This document shows positions 1 to 5,930 of a stretch of DNA of 8,999 nt, piece after piece. Position 1 is the first letter of the stretch. Every line of letters begins with the position of its first letter. A program made the translations under genes and the position numbers. A model generated the notes under the pieces. It was not told where the DNA came from. It searched no databases and worked only from the letters and a program-made list of their open reading frames with translations. Source of the stretch: an uncultured Pseudorhodobacter sp. (lineage in GTDB: Bacteria > Pseudomonadota > Alphaproteobacteria > Rhodobacterales > Rhodobacteraceae); the NCBI GenBank assembly GCA_945957495.1, contig CAMFLG010000101.1, positions 1 to 8,999 of the forward strand, written 5' to 3'.

Positions 1-468
1 GTCAGAGGCCACGCGCTCATGCACGACATAGCCATGTTCCGCATAATGGATCGCCGGGGCCAGAACATCGGCCATCGCCAGCCGCCCATGATCGGCTGAC
101 AGCCGGAACCAGGCATCCACCGCCCCCGGAACCGTCACCGAATGCGGCCCGTACAACGGCAGGCTGTCCATGCCATGCGCGCGATACCAGTCAATCGTCG
201 CCGCCGCAGGCGCGCGGCCCGACCCGTTCAGCGCAATCACCTCATCGCCGCCCGCCGGGCAATACAACACAAAGCAATCGCCACCGATCCCGGTCGATTG
301 TGGCTCTACCACCGCCTGCACCGCTGCGGCGCAAATCGCGGCGTCCACCGCATTGCCTCCGCTGCGCATGATCTCTACCGCGGCCAGTGTGGACAGCGGA
401 TGCGACGTTGCCGCCATCGCCGAGGTCGCGCGGACTGCGGAACGGCCTGGAAGTTGGAAATCGCGCAT
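1..468 (-). CDS. gamma-glutamyltransferase family protein, N-terminal part (cut by window edge)
   Basis: The visible 156 residues are the N-terminus of a gamma-glutamyltransferase (Ntn-hydrolase) family enzyme, which cleaves or transfers gamma-glutamyl groups such as that of glutathione. Seen: an 'ATSHPLSTLAA...GGNAVDAA' block at about residues 20-44, the family signature 'EPQSTGIGGDCF' at about 55-66, and 'NGSGRAP' at about 81-87. Canonical periplasmic enzymes have an R-E-x-A-P type motif at the last position. The GSGRAP form recalls the YwrD-like subfamily, so specificity is uncertain. No signal peptide is seen, so a cytoplasmic location is inferred. The catalytic Thr and the small subunit lie outside the window. 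I chose the ATG at 468 because the protein then begins MRDFQLPGRS, as relatives do, and a GGATGGG stretch lies upstream. ATGs at 474 and 477 are in-frame alternatives. The gene diverges from the small helix-turn-helix gene at 680. Confidence 0.85.
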   Translation of the reverse strand, partial: MRDFQLPGRSAVRATSAMAATSHPLSTLAAVEIMRSGGNAVDAAICAAAVQAVVEPQSTGIGGDCFVLYCPAGGDEVIALNGSGRAPAAATIDWYRAHGMDSLPLYGPHSVTVPGAVDAWFRLSADHGRLAMADVLAPAIHYAEHGYVVHERVASD

Positions 469-519
469 TGTCATCATCCCATCCAATCGCCCGCGAACCG
501 GGCCTGTGGCTTTTGTTCC

Positions 520-561
520 CGAAATCCGGCCCGCTTGCAATGCAGGGCGGCGAAATCCGGC
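520..561. repeat. 11-bp direct repeat in the divergent spacer
   Basis: CGAAATCCGGC occurs exactly at 520-530 and again at 551-561, a 31-bp period (about three helical turns), in the 202-bp spacer upstream of the gamma-glutamyltransferase gene. Such phasing would suit a regulator binding on one face of the helix, but this is inference. Chance recurrence in GC-rich DNA cannot be excluded. Confidence 0.3.
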
Positions 562-616
562 GCAGCAGACCCCGCGCAGCAATCCGCCGCTCACCCGAAT
601 GTGTGCGCCTTAGGGC

Positions 617-644
617 TTTGACAGTGCCGCCGCCATCTGTCAAA
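617..644. promoter_or_regulatory. perfect inverted repeat, probable operator
   Basis: TTTGACAG (617-624) and CTGTCAAA (637-644) are perfect 8-bp reverse complements separated by 12 bp. Their half-site centres are 20 bp apart, about two helical turns. Each arm contains TTGACA, the consensus -35 hexamer, one on each strand. No convincing -10 box lies 16-18 bp downstream of either (CAAACG on plus, CAAAGC on minus), so an operator for a dimeric regulator fits better than paired promoters. It lies 35 bp before the helix-turn-helix start codon, where autoregulation would be natural. The regulator is unknown. Confidence 0.5.
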
Positions 645-679
645 CGCCGCGCTCCGATCCAGAAAAAGACCAAAAAACA

Positions 680-898
680 ATGACAGACATCACACTTTCG
701 CCCGACGACCTCAGCATGCTGATCAAGGCGTTGCAGAACAAATCCCCCGACGTGGTGCAGGCCCGCATGGCCAACGCGCTATTGCTGCTGGCCGATGGCC
801 TGTCGGTCGAGGATGTCGCCGGGCTCTTGTATCTTGAGGAACGCGATGTGGCGGGCTGGCACAAGATGTTCGCCAAACGCGGCAAACGCGCCGCCTGA
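680..898 (+). CDS. small helix-turn-helix protein, 72 aa
   Basis: This is an uncharacterised small protein. Residues 29-64 (pattern 'ARMANALLLLADGLSVEDVAGLLYLEERDVAGWHKMF', here split by feature: helix 29-39, turn DGLS 39-42, second helix 43-50, recognition-like helix 54-64) look like the homeodomain-like helix-turn-helix at the N-terminus of IS630-type transposases and some small regulators. The C-terminus is basic (KRGKRAA), consistent with DNA contact. The first 28 residues (LSPDDLSMLIKALQNKSPD) form another probable helix. No transposase catalytic domain or inverted terminal repeats follow, so it appears to be a stand-alone protein and not a transposase fragment. The Shine-Dalgarno is weak (AGAAAAAGA, followed by an A-rich run to the ATG). 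The gene has its own dyad upstream and a strong terminator 20 bp after its stop, so it looks like a monocistronic unit. Function is unknown and DNA binding is inferred. Confidence 0.7.
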   Translation: MTDITLSPDDLSMLIKALQNKSPDVVQARMANALLLLADGLSVEDVAGLLYLEERDVAGWHKMFAKRGKRAA

Positions 899-917
899 TC
901 CATCGGAAAAGGCGAAA

Positions 918-964
918 GGTTCAGGCAAGCATGACGGCATCCGTCCTTGTCTGAACCGTTTTAT
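918..964 (+). terminator. long hairpin terminator, possibly bidirectional
   Basis: The outer arms GGTTCAGGCAAG (918-929) and CTTGTCTGAACC (946-957) pair over 12 bp with one G-U. After a 3-nt bulge (CAT) the inner arms GACGG (933-937) and CCGTC (941-945) pair around a CAT loop, giving about 17 bp of stem. GTTTTAT follows on the plus strand. On the minus strand the hairpin is followed by TTTCGCCTTTT, so it could also terminate the convergent thiolase transcript. It sits midway between the two gene ends. Confidence 0.8.
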
Positions 965-1019
965 AAATAGCAGATCGCCCAGATGCGGCTCATTATGAAC
1001 CCAAGCTCACAATGGCCGA

Positions 1020-2222
1020 TCAAACCCTCTCCAACGCGATCGCGATGCCTTGGCCCACGCCGATGCACATGGTCGAAAGCGAACGTTTGCCCCCGGTCAG
1101 CTGCAACTGCAACGCCGCCGTCCCGGTAATCCGCGCGCCAGTCATCCCCAACGGATGCCCCAGCGCAATCGCGCCACCATTCGGGTTCACCCTCGCGTCA
1201 TCGTCGGCAACACCAAGCTCGCGCAAGGTGGCCAGACCCTGGCTTGCGAACGCCTCGTTCAACTCGATCACATCGAAATCCGCCTGAACCAACCCCAGCC
1301 GCGCCATCAGTTTTTGCGACGCGGGCGCTGGGCCGATCCCCATGATGCGCGGCGCAACGCCCGCCGTGGCCCCGCCCAAAACCCGCGCAATCGGCGTCAG
1401 CCCATATTTCCGCACCGCCGCGGCACTGGCCAGAATCAGCGCCGCCGCCCCGTCATTCACCCCGCTGGCATTGCCCGCCGTCACCGAACCGCCCTTGCGG
1501 AACGGCGTGCCCAGTTTCGCCAACGCCTCCATCGTCGTGGCGCGCGGATGCTCGTCTTGGTCCACCACCACTGCATCGCCCTTGCGCTGCGGAATGGACA
1601 CGGGCGTAATCTCTGCCGCCAACCGGCCATTTCCCTGCGCCTCTGATGCCTTGGCCTGCGACCGCAGCGCGAAGGCATCCTGATCCACCCGGCTGATCGC
1701 AAAATCCTCGGCCACGTTTTCGCCCGTCTCCGGCATCGAATCGACGCCGTATAGCGCCTTCATCACCGGGTTCACGAACCGCCAGCCAATCGTGGTGTCA
1801 TAGATCTCGGCGTTGCGCGAAAACGCCGTCTCGGCCTTGGGCATCACGAAGGGCGCGCGGCTCATGCTTTCCACACCACCCGCGATCATCAACTCGGCCT
1901 CGCCCGCCTTGATCTGGCGCGCCGCCGCCAGCACCGCATCCATCCCCGATCCGCACAGCCGGTTGATCGTGCTGCCCGTCACCGCAACCGGCAACCCCGC
2001 CAGCAGCACGGCCATGCGCGCCACGTTGCGATTGTCCTCGCCCGCCTGATTGGCGCAGCCAAAGATCACATCATCCACCGCCGCCCAGTCCACGCCCGCG
2101 TTGCGCGCCATCAGCGCCCGCAGCGGCACCGCCGCCAGATCATCGGCCCGCACCGAAGACAGCGATCCGCCAAAGCGGCCAATCGGCGTGCGGATATAGT
2201 CGCAGATAAAAACGTCCGTCAT
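1020..2222 (-). CDS. pcaF: 3-oxoadipyl-CoA thiolase (acetyl-CoA C-acyltransferase)
   Basis: A full-length 400-aa thiolase, the usual size. It would cleave 3-oxoadipyl-CoA with CoA into succinyl-CoA and acetyl-CoA, the last step of the beta-ketoadipate pathway for aromatic compounds. It is a cytoplasmic enzyme, normally tetrameric. Seen: the nucleophile Cys90 in NRLCGSGMDA, GGVESMSRAPFV at 115-126, NEAFA at 322-326, the catalytic His356 in ALGHPLG, and the acid/base Cys386 in CIGVGQG. The N-terminal block RTPIGRFGGSLSSVRADDLA and the GEDNRN segment favour PcaF/PaaJ over biosynthetic acetoacetyl-CoA thiolases, but PaaJ (phenylacetate pathway) or a general FadA-like role cannot be excluded. I chose the ATG at 2222 because GGAG lies 7 nt upstream. 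An in-frame ATG at 2240 would place that ribosome site inside the gene. No other aromatic-degradation gene is intact here; a possible pcaJ remnant lies just upstream. Confidence 0.88.
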   Translation of the reverse strand: MTDVFICDYIRTPIGRFGGSLSSVRADDLAAVPLRALMARNAGVDWAAVDDVIFGCANQAGEDNRNVARMAVLLAGLPVAVTGSTINRLCGSGMDAVLAAARQIKAGEAELMIAGGVESMSRAPFVMPKAETAFSRNAEIYDTTIGWRFVNPVMKALYGVDSMPETGENVAEDFAISRVDQDAFALRSQAKASEAQGNGRLAAEITPVSIPQRKGDAVVVDQDEHPRATTMEALAKLGTPFRKGGSVTAGNASGVNDGAAALILASAAAVRKYGLTPIARVLGGATAGVAPRIMGIGPAPASQKLMARLGLVQADFDVIELNEAFASQGLATLRELGVADDDARVNPNGGAIALGHPLGMTGARITGTAALQLQLTGGKRSLSTMCIGVGQGIAIALERV

Positions 2223-2240
2223 CTTACAGCTCCGGTCCAA

Positions 2241-2395
2241 TCAGATCGGCCACAGGCCCATCGGTATAAAGCCGCGCTCCGTCACCGCCTGCAACCCTGC
2301 AAGCGACAGACCCGGCAAATTCTTTTTAAGCATAAAACATTTTTCGACGATGTCGATGACCGTCACACCGGCACAAATCCGCGCTGCACGCCCGG
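2241..2395 (-). pseudogene. possible C-terminal remnant of CoA-transferase subunit B (pcaJ-like)
   Basis: Read leftward, about 50 codons end in TGA at 2243-2241, only 18 nt before the pcaF ATG. They contain the stretches RICAGVTVIDIV, FMLKKNLPGLSLAG and LQAVTERGF. From memory of the family, these align without gaps to the C-terminus of 3-oxoadipate/3-oxoacid CoA-transferase subunit B, with patterns such as RIYTDLAV(I/L)(D/E)V, then a PG-x-S motif, then LQ(A/K)-x-(T/S)G. Upstream of about 2395 the similarity stops. The conserved body of the subunit (ENG and GGAFFHHADS-type motifs) is absent, and the yqiJ gene region on the other strand takes its place. pcaI-pcaJ-pcaF is a known operon order, so this looks like a deletion scar. 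The part at 2317-2345 is unusually A/T-rich and may now serve as promoter. The alignment is from memory and the remnant is short, so confidence is moderate. Confidence 0.42.
2329..2356 (-). promoter_or_regulatory. candidate sigma-70 promoter for pcaF
   Basis: On the minus strand TCGACA (2356-2351, five of six to TTGACA) is followed after 16 bp by TATGCT (2334-2329, four of six to TATAAT) inside the most A/T-rich patch of the window. Transcription would start near 2322, about 100 nt ahead of the pcaF ATG. It overlaps the proposed pcaJ remnant, so it could be a promoter that arose in decaying coding sequence. Confidence 0.4.
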
Positions 2396-2522
2396 CAGGC
2401 CGAACGACGCAAAGCGCCTGTCTGACATGTCCAACTTTTCCGCCCCCCAAGGCGGTTGCCACTTGCGCGTGTTTGCCCTGTCCCCATCTATATCCACACA
2501 CGATTTCTTGATCGAGCGGACG
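2396..2522. other. non-coding spacer upstream of yqiJ
   Basis: This completes the 300-bp gap between the divergent pcaF and yqiJ starts. It holds a small hairpin (CCGCC 2440-2444, loop of 6, GGCGG 2451-2455) with no T-run after it, and TTGC-type hexamers (TTGCCA at about 2456, TTGCGC at about 2463) but no clear -10 partner. An in-frame ATG at 2427 would extend yqiJ by 32 residues lacking family resemblance. I see no other gene here. Confidence 0.4.
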
Positions 2523-3254
2523 ATGACGCAGCTTTTTTCGCCCAACTATCTGCCCTTCACGTTTGCGCTGGGCCTGATGATCGGCCTTCTGGTTCTGGAA
2601 CTGGTCGCGCTGCTGCTGGGCCTGTCCCTGCATGGCAGCGAGTCTGATCTGGACATCTCGCCCGAAATCCTTGCCCTGCAGGCCAGCTTTGACCTGCCTT
2701 CGGATGCAACCCCCGATGTGCCCGCCCTGCTGGACGCCAGCGATGCGCTGCATGGGGCCGAACTCAATGCCGCCACCCCCGATACCCCAACGGGTCTGCT
2801 GGAAATCCTTGGCCTGCGCGGCGTGCCGCTGATGATCTGGCTTGCCGCCCTGTTGTTCAGCTTTGGCGTCAGCGGCTATGTGGTGCAGGGCATCGCCAGT
2901 GCGATCACCGGGGCCTCCCTTGCCGCCCTCATCGCCGCCCCCTTGGCCGCCGCCGTCGCGCTGGTCTTCACCCGCAGCTTTGCGCGCATCTTCGCCCGCC
3001 TCGTGCCGCGCATGGAAACCACCGCCACATCTGCCCAGTTCATGGGCGGGTTGCGCGGCACCGTGACCCAGGGCACCGCCCGCGCCGGGTCTGCCGCCGA
3101 GGTGCGCCTGCGCGACCGTCACGGCAACCTGCACTTCATGCGCTGCGAACCCTTCCACGACGCCGACATCATCCCCGAAGGGGCAGAGGTCATCACCGTC
3201 CGGGAAAAGCTGGGGCCCTCGCAATGGGGCCTGCGCATACTTGCCATCGCGTGA
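2523..3254 (+). CDS. yqiJ: YqiJ-like inner-membrane protein with C-terminal OB-fold
   Basis: A 243-aa membrane protein resembling E. coli YqiJ, the partner of the flotillin YqiK and functionally akin to NfeD proteins. Seen: hydrophobic segments at about 11-35 (FALGLMIGLLVLELVALLLG), 102-122 and 131-150. An acidic, Pro/Ala-rich, poorly conserved stretch at about 38-90 separates the first two. Residues 173-243 form an all-beta, OB-fold-like tail (GGLRGTVTQGTARAG, then VRLRDRHGNLHFM, then IPEGAEVITVREK). I chose the ATG at 2523 because the protein then begins just before the first membrane helix, as in YqiJ, and GAGCGG precedes it. The ATG at 2427 is the alternative. Only 27 nt separate it from the flotillin gene, so the two are surely co-transcribed. 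NfeD/YqiJ OB-folds are thought to bind or tether flotillin assemblies at the membrane. The exact role here is inferred. Confidence 0.82.
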   Translation: MTQLFSPNYLPFTFALGLMIGLLVLELVALLLGLSLHGSESDLDISPEILALQASFDLPSDATPDVPALLDASDALHGAELNAATPDTPTGLLEILGLRGVPLMIWLAALLFSFGVSGYVVQGIASAITGASLAALIAAPLAAAVALVFTRSFARIFARLVPRMETTATSAQFMGGLRGTVTQGTARAGSAAEVRLRDRHGNLHFMRCEPFHDADIIPEGAEVITVREKLGPSQWGLRILAIA

Positions 3255-3281
3255 TCATATCAGTTCAGAAAGGCCAACCTC

Positions 3282-4907
3282 ATGGTTCCCACCACCCTTC
3301 TCATCACCATCGCGGCGATCCTCGCCTTTGTGCTGCTTATCGGCCTGATCCTTGGCCGCCTTTACCGCCGCGCCACCCGTGAGGTCAGTCTGGTGAAAAC
3401 CGGGGCAGGCGGCAAACGTGTCATCATGGATGGCGGTGCCATCGTCATCCCGCTGCTGCATGAAATCAGCCTGGTGAACATGAAAACCCTGCGGCTGGAA
3501 GTGAAGCGTGCCGCCGAAGGCGCGCTGATCACCAAAGACCGTATGCGTGTTGATGTCGGCGCCGAATTCTACGTCTCGGTTCAGGCCACCGAAGACGGCA
3601 TTTCCCGCGCAGCCCAAACCCTTGGCACCCGCACCTTCGATGTGAACCAGTTGCGCGAAATGATCGAAGGCAAACTGATTGACGGCCTGCGCGCCGTCGC
3701 CGCCCGCATGAGCATGGACGAATTGCACGAAAACCGCACCGCCTTCGTGCAAGAGGTGCAGAATGCTGTGTCGAACGACCTGCTGAAAAACGGCCTTGAA
3801 CTGGAAAGCGTCTCGCTTACCGCGCTTGACCAGACCCCGTTCGAGGCGCTTGACGAAAACAACGCCTTCAACGCGGTCGGGATGCGCAAACTGGCCGAGG
3901 TCATTGCCAAATCGAAAAAGGAACGCGCCGAGATTGACGCCGAGGCAGAGGTTTCCGTCGCCCGCTCTGCGATGGAGGCGGAAAAGATCAAACTGCAGAT
4001 CGCCCGCGATCAGGAAGGCGCCCGGCTGGAACGCGCGCAGGAACTTGATCTGATGAAGGCCGCGCAGGAATCGCTCTTGGCCCGCGCCCGCGAACAGGCG
4101 GAATCCGAAAAGGAACGCGCCCGCATTCAGCGCGAACAGGAAATCAAGGCTGCTGAAATCGGCCGCGCCCGCGCGATTGAAGAGGCGCAGATCACCAAGG
4201 AACGCGAAATCGAGGTCGCCAACCAGGATCGCCAGATTGTGATCGCCGAAAAATCCGAGGCTGAAAGCCGCGCCCGCGCCTCTGCCGATACCGCCCGGGC
4301 CGAGGCGACGAAGGCCTCTGAAGCCATCGAAACCGTCCGCGCCGTCGCCGTGGCAGACCGCGCCAAGGAAATCGCCATGATCGCCGCCCGGCTAGAGGCG
4401 GAACGCGACGGCACCAAGATCCGCCTCGCCGCCGAGGCCGAACGCCTTGCCGCCGCCGACCGTGCCGCCGCCGTCCGCGAAGAGGCGCAGGCCGAGGCGG
4501 ACGCGCTGTCCATCCGGGCCGAGGCCAAACTGAAAGACCTTCTTGCCGAGGCAGAGGGCCGTCAGGCGCTGGCCAATTCCGAAAACACCCTGTCCGCCGA
4601 AATTGTCGCCATGCGCGTGGCCTTGGCCAAGATCGAGGCGATGCCCCGCATTGTTGCCGAAATGGTCAAACCCGCCGAAAAGATCGACTCGATCCGCATC
4701 AATCAGATCAGCGGCATGGGGCAGGGCGCAGGTGGTGCCGAGGGCGGCAAGGCCCCGGTCAATCAGGCCTTCGACGCCATGCTGGGCGCAGCCCTGCAAC
4801 TGCCGGTGATGAAAAAGCTGGGCGATGAACTGGGCATGAACTTTGACGATGGTCTGGCTGGCCTGCTCAGCGACCCCGCGCCAAAGCCCGCAGACCCCAA
4901 GGTCTGA
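3282..4907 (+). CDS. yqiK: flotillin family protein (SPFH/Band 7 scaffold)
   Basis: A 541-aa flotillin. Seen: one N-terminal membrane segment at about 5-27; an SPFH/Band 7 domain at about 33-200 (LVKTGAGGKRVIMDGGAIVIP, then VDVGAEFYVSV, then the helix around MIEGKLIDGLRAVAARM); a very long charged coiled coil at about 200-440 made of Ala/Glu/Arg/Lys heptad-like repeats (EKERARIQREQEIKAAEI and similar); and a C-terminal domain with a Gly-rich linker (GMGQGAGGAEGG, about 484-495). Flotillins oligomerise into large cages or microdomains on the inner membrane and affect lipid order, stress tolerance and protein quality control. AGAAAGG lies 8 nt before the ATG. It follows yqiJ closely, the E. coli yqiJK order, which supports calling it YqiK and not FloA. 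No clear intrinsic terminator follows in the 123-bp gap. Confidence 0.9.
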   Translation: MVPTTLLITIAAILAFVLLIGLILGRLYRRATREVSLVKTGAGGKRVIMDGGAIVIPLLHEISLVNMKTLRLEVKRAAEGALITKDRMRVDVGAEFYVSVQATEDGISRAAQTLGTRTFDVNQLREMIEGKLIDGLRAVAARMSMDELHENRTAFVQEVQNAVSNDLLKNGLELESVSLTALDQTPFEALDENNAFNAVGMRKLAEVIAKSKKERAEIDAEAEVSVARSAMEAEKIKLQIARDQEGARLERAQELDLMKAAQESLLARAREQAESEKERARIQREQEIKAAEIGRARAIEEAQITKEREIEVANQDRQIVIAEKSEAESRARASADTARAEATKASEAIETVRAVAVADRAKEIAMIAARLEAERDGTKIRLAAEAERLAAADRAAAVREEAQAEADALSIRAEAKLKDLLAEAEGRQALANSENTLSAEIVAMRVALAKIEAMPRIVAEMVKPAEKIDSIRINQISGMGQGAGGAEGGKAPVNQAFDAMLGAALQLPVMKKLGDELGMNFDDGLAGLLSDPAPKPADPKV

Positions 4908-4981
4908 CACGACAACGCGCTGCCAGACGCCTGATCAGCGCCCGACAGCGATCCCGCCTTCCAAAACCGCGACCTGCCCCC

Positions 4982-5010
4982 TTGGCCTTGCCCCGGCTTC
5001 CCACTAGCCT
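4982..5010 (+). promoter_or_regulatory. candidate promoter of the aminotransferase operon
   Basis: TTGGCC (4982-4987) and TAGCCT (5005-5010) are separated by exactly 17 bp and lie 20 bp before the ATG at 5031, with an AAAAAGGGGG ribosome site between. The hexamers match consensus at four and three positions, which is typical for GC-rich Rhodobacteraceae promoters. It would make the three-gene block at 5031-7891 independent of yqiJK. Confidence 0.4.
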
Positions 5011-5030
5011 GCGCGAAAAAGGGGGCCGCC

Positions 5031-5930
5031 ATGACCGAACACGTTTCCACCCATCAGGCCGAAGAGGACGCGCGCAATGCGGCGATCCTGATCTACGTCA
5101 ACGGCCGCATCGTGCCCAAGGCCGAGGCGATGGTCTCGGTTTACGATTCGGGCTTCATGCTGGGCGATGGCGTCTGGGAAGGCATCCGGCTTTACAACGG
5201 CAAGTGGTCGTTCATCGACGAACATATCGACCGCCTGTTCGAGGCGGCAAAGGCCATCGACCTTGATATCGGCATGACCAAACAGGCTGTGATTTCGGCG
5301 GTATTAGAGACACAATCCGCCAACGGCATGACCAACGACGCCCACGCCCGCCTGATGGTCACGCGCGGTGTGAAAACCCGCCCCTTCCAGCACCCGAAAC
5401 TGTCGCAGCAGGGCCCGACCGTGGTGATCATCATGGAACACAGCCGCCAGAAACTGCCGCGCCCGATCCGCCTTGCCACCGTGCCGCACCTGCGCGGCCT
5501 GCCGATGACGCAAGACCCGAAACTCAACAGCCACTCCAAACTCAACTGCATCCTCGCCTGCATCGCCGCCGAAAAGGCTGGCGCGGACGAGGCGCTGATG
5601 CTGGATGTCCACGGCTTTGTGAACACCACCAACGCCTGCAATTTCTTCATCGTCCGCAAGGGGCAGGTGTGGACCTCGACCGGCGACTACTGCATGAACG
5701 GCATCACCCGCCAAAAGGTGATCGACCTTTGCCGCGCCAATAACATCCCGGTGTTCGAACGCAATTTCAGCCTTGTAGAGACGTATTCGGCGGATGAGGC
5801 CTTCCTGACCGGCACCTTCGGCGCGCAAACCCCGGTGGGAACAATCGACGGCCGCATCATCGGCACCGGGCAGATCGGCCCGATGACCGAACAAATCCGT
5901 GGCCTTTACAAAACCTTGGTGGGCGCATGA
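5031..5930 (+). CDS. class IV (fold-type IV) PLP aminotransferase, BCAT/D-amino-acid transaminase-like
   Basis: A 299-aa PLP enzyme of the branched-chain/D-amino-acid transaminase fold. Seen: YVNGRIVP and VYDSGFMLGDGVWEGIRLYNG at 22-57; EHIDRL, with the phosphate-cup Arg68; the Schiff-base lysine, most likely Lys170 in LNSHSKLNCILA; GITR at 224-227, which contacts the PLP phosphate; and GTFGAQTPV at 261-269. The segment HGFVNTTNACNFFIV (194-208) aligns with the family motif G-x-V-x-E-x-x-x-x-N-x-F. Thr199 stands where the Glu that contacts the PLP pyridine nitrogen is normally found. A standard IlvE role is therefore doubtful, and substrate and stereochemistry cannot be read from sequence. 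Its stop overlaps the next start (ATGA), so it is translationally coupled to the sulfotransferase-like gene. A GGGGG run precedes the ATG. Confidence 0.85.
   Translation: MTEHVSTHQAEEDARNAAILIYVNGRIVPKAEAMVSVYDSGFMLGDGVWEGIRLYNGKWSFIDEHIDRLFEAAKAIDLDIGMTKQAVISAVLETQSANGMTNDAHARLMVTRGVKTRPFQHPKLSQQGPTVVIIMEHSRQKLPRPIRLATVPHLRGLPMTQDPKLNSHSKLNCILACIAAEKAGADEALMLDVHGFVNTTNACNFFIVRKGQVWTSTGDYCMNGITRQKVIDLCRANNIPVFERNFSLVETYSADEAFLTGTFGAQTPVGTIDGRIIGTGQIGPMTEQIRGLYKTLVGA

Noticed and set aside
617..646. Standard sigma-70 promoter using TTGACA at 618-623
   Set aside because: The hexamer 17 bp downstream is CAAACG, not a -10 box. The perfect dyad explains the TTGACA motifs better as operator arms.
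142..683. Several overlapping frames around the gamma-glutamyltransferase start and the divergent spacer
   Set aside because: The plus-strand frames are antisense to the gamma-glutamyltransferase gene, and the minus-strand frame at 242-673 is an alternative frame of the same region with Arg-rich nonsense sequence.
680..898. Truncated IS630 transposase
   Set aside because: The helix-turn-helix resembles the transposase N-terminus, but no DDE-domain sequence, terminal repeats or target duplication flank it, and the gene has its own terminator.
2241..3224. Long minus-strand open frame of 327 codons opposite yqiJ
   Set aside because: Most of it is antisense to the clearly coding yqiJ gene and reads as Gly/Gln/His-rich low-complexity protein typical of frame shadows. 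Only its last 50 codons show possible family resemblance, reported as a remnant.
4127..4528. Ala/Ser-rich minus-strand frame opposite the flotillin coiled coil
   Set aside because: It is the mirror of repetitive Ala/Glu/Arg codons and carries no independent coding signal.
4917..4941. Hairpin GCGCTG...CAGCGC after the flotillin gene as terminator
   Set aside because: It has only 6 bp of stem with a 13-nt loop and no T-run, so it is too weak to call.
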